Source: Thiomargarita sp.
GTDB taxonomy: Bacteria; Pseudomonadota; Gammaproteobacteria; Beggiatoales; Beggiatoaceae
DNA length: 34,103 nucleotides
Assembly: GCA_020721045.1 (NCBI GenBank)
Contig: DYNN01000021.1
Coordinates: 1 to 34,103 of the forward strand
Direction of reading: 5' to 3'
The notes beneath the pieces were generated by a model. It was not told where the DNA came from. It did not search any database and saw only the letters and a program-made list of their open reading frames with translations. Below are positions 33,061 through 34,103 of the stretch, one piece after another (position 1 is the first letter of the stretch; each line of letters begins with the position of its first letter). Made by a program: the position numbers and the translations under genes.

Positions 33061-34020
33061 ATGCAAATTGGTCGTTATCTCATTAAAAATCGTTTAGTTT
33101 TAGCACCAATGGCAGGCGTAACTGATCGCCCTTTTCGTCAACTTTGCAAACAAATGGGCGCAGGTATGGCAGTTTCAGAAATGGTTTCTTCTAATTCATT
33201 GCTGTGGGGCAGTGAAAAAACCAAACGACGTACCGATCATGCCGGCGAAGTAGAACCCTGTAGCGTACAAATCGTAGGCGCTGATCCACAACTCATGGCA
33301 GAAGCTGCGCGTTATAATGTCGCTCATGGCGCGCAACTAATTGATATTAATATGGGTTGTCCAGCAAAAAAAATTTGCAATGTCATGGCAGGTTCTGCTT
33401 TACTAAAAGACGAAAAGTTAGTAAAACGTATTTTGGAAACAGTTGTTAATGCAGTTGATGTACCGGTAACTTTGAAAATTCGTACTGGTTGGGATAAAAA
33501 TAATCGTAATGGTGTTAAAATTGCACAATTAGCCGAACAATGTGGTGTGCAAGCACTGGCAGTACACGGACGTACACGCGCTTGTGGTTACAGCGGAGAA
33601 GCAGAATATGACACAATTGCCGCCATCAAAGCAGCGATTAAAATACCTGTTATTGCTAATGGCGATATTCGCACTCCTGAAAAAGCTAAATATGTCTTAG
33701 AATACACAAAAGCAGATGCCGTAATGTTAGGTCGTGCAGCACAAGGTAATCCTTGGATTTTTAAAGAAATTGATTATTATTTACGCACTGGTGAACACTT
33801 ACCCACACCTTCAGTTTTAGAAATCCGAGATATTTTATTACATCATCTCAATAACTTATATCAGTTTTATGGTGAATACACCGGTGTACGTATGGCGCGC
33901 AAACATCTTTCATGGTATAGCAAAGGACAACCCCACGGTGCTGTTTTTCGTCATACAATCAATCAGGTAGAAACTTGTGAAGATCAAATACGATTAATCA
34001 AAGAATTTTTTACACCATGA
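33061..34020 (+). CDS. dusB: tRNA-dihydrouridine synthase B
   Basis: DusB is an FMN enzyme that reduces uridine to dihydrouridine in the tRNA D loop. I start it at ATG 33061 (319 residues), because MQIGRYLIKNRLVLAPMAGVTDRPFRQL matches the DusB N-terminus. The longer frame from TTG 32989, just after the tRNA, adds an unrelated stretch. Motifs are APMAGVTDRPFR (FMN binding), INMGCPAKK with the catalytic Cys100, KIRTGWD, VHGRTRACGYSGEAEYD, and IANGDIRTPEKA with LGRAAQGNPW. There is no clear ribosome binding site. In E. coli dusB precedes fis; the 83 bases after it here contain no gene, so fis, if present, lies beyond the window. Confidence 0.95.
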   Translation: MQIGRYLIKNRLVLAPMAGVTDRPFRQLCKQMGAGMAVSEMVSSNSLLWGSEKTKRRTDHAGEVEPCSVQIVGADPQLMAEAARYNVAHGAQLIDINMGCPAKKICNVMAGSALLKDEKLVKRILETVVNAVDVPVTLKIRTGWDKNNRNGVKIAQLAEQCGVQALAVHGRTRACGYSGEAEYDTIAAIKAAIKIPVIANGDIRTPEKAKYVLEYTKADAVMLGRAAQGNPWIFKEIDYYLRTGEHLPTPSVLEIRDILLHHLNNLYQFYGEYTGVRMARKHLSWYSKGQPHGAVFRHTINQVETCEDQIRLIKEFFTP

Positions 34021-34066
34021 TACTGAAACCCACCGCAACTCAATCCGCTAATATAGGAGTTACGCA

Positions 34067-34095
34067 TTGACAGCGATGTAGTATTGTGGTAAACG
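34067..34095 (+). promoter_or_regulatory. possible promoter for a gene beyond the window
   Basis: A perfect -35 TTGACA (34067-34072), a 17-base spacer and a weak -10 TAAACG (34090-34095) lie at the window edge. The gene it would serve is not visible. Confidence 0.35.
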
Positions 34096-34103
34096 ATTCG
34101 AAT

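Noticed and set aside
1-34103. CRISPR arrays, prophage, transposase genes or integrase sites
   Set aside because: No regularly spaced repeats, no transposase or integrase motifs, and no duplicated tRNA 3' end were found by eye.

Overview
The window is low-GC DNA (by eye about 38-40% GC) from a gammaproteobacterium. RpoD, DnaG, LpxB, DusB, RadA and an IscR with the C92/C98/C104/H107 pattern of the Escherichia coli protein all fit that class. A MglA-like GTPase, a Roadblock/LC7 protein, dense c-di-GMP/phosphorelay signalling, a solitary hypE and a glycogen cluster suggest a motile, metabolically versatile member of the Thiotrichales/Beggiatoa-like group. That placement is inference. I see no prophage, CRISPR array or complete insertion sequence.

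Layout. (1) 1-2.4 kb, plus strand: Roadblock/LC7 protein, CZB zinc-binding protein, and a protein with a receiver-like N-terminus and no recognised output. (2) 2.4-6.3 kb, minus strand: glgA, yqeY, a family 2 glycosyltransferase and hypE, closely spaced and probably co-transcribed. (3) 6.7-9.9 kb, plus strand: a GH57 alpha-glucan enzyme translationally coupled to malQ, divergent from glgA, so 4.9-9.9 kb is an alpha-glucan island. (4) 10-11.4 kb, minus strand: a MglA-type GTPase with a long C-terminal extension. (5) 11.7-17.5 kb, plus strand: radA, then a two-gene AAA ATPase / PD-(D/E)XK-like nuclease module, an orphan HlyD-type membrane fusion protein, a stand-alone proteasome-like Ntn hydrolase and a NusG-domain-II membrane protein. 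The run ends at a perfect 13-bp hairpin shared with rpoD. (6) 17.6-29.9 kb, minus strand: a receiver-receiver-Hpt protein overlapping a REC-PAS-GGDEF-EAL regulator, a P1B-like ATPase without the CPC motif, an SMP-30 lactonase, a CitE-like lyase, an alpha/beta hydrolase, dnaG, and after a 0.5-kb gap rpoD. (7) 30.1-34.0 kb, plus strand: lpxB, cysE, iscR with a good IscR-type operator/promoter, tRNA-Val(CAC) with a strong promoter, and dusB.

How the genes work together. GlgA, GH57 and MalQ make and remodel glycogen. The Roadblock protein and the MglA-like GTPase are a plausible switch/regulator pair for polarity or gliding, although they lie about 9 kb apart. CysE and IscR connect cysteine supply to Fe-S homeostasis. 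The best candidate for a little-described system is the ATPase/nuclease pair at 13137-15106. It has start/stop overlap, intact ATPase motifs and a D/ExK nuclease-like core, and it sits as a cassette between radA and an unrelated secretion gene. An anti-phage role is inference from architecture only.
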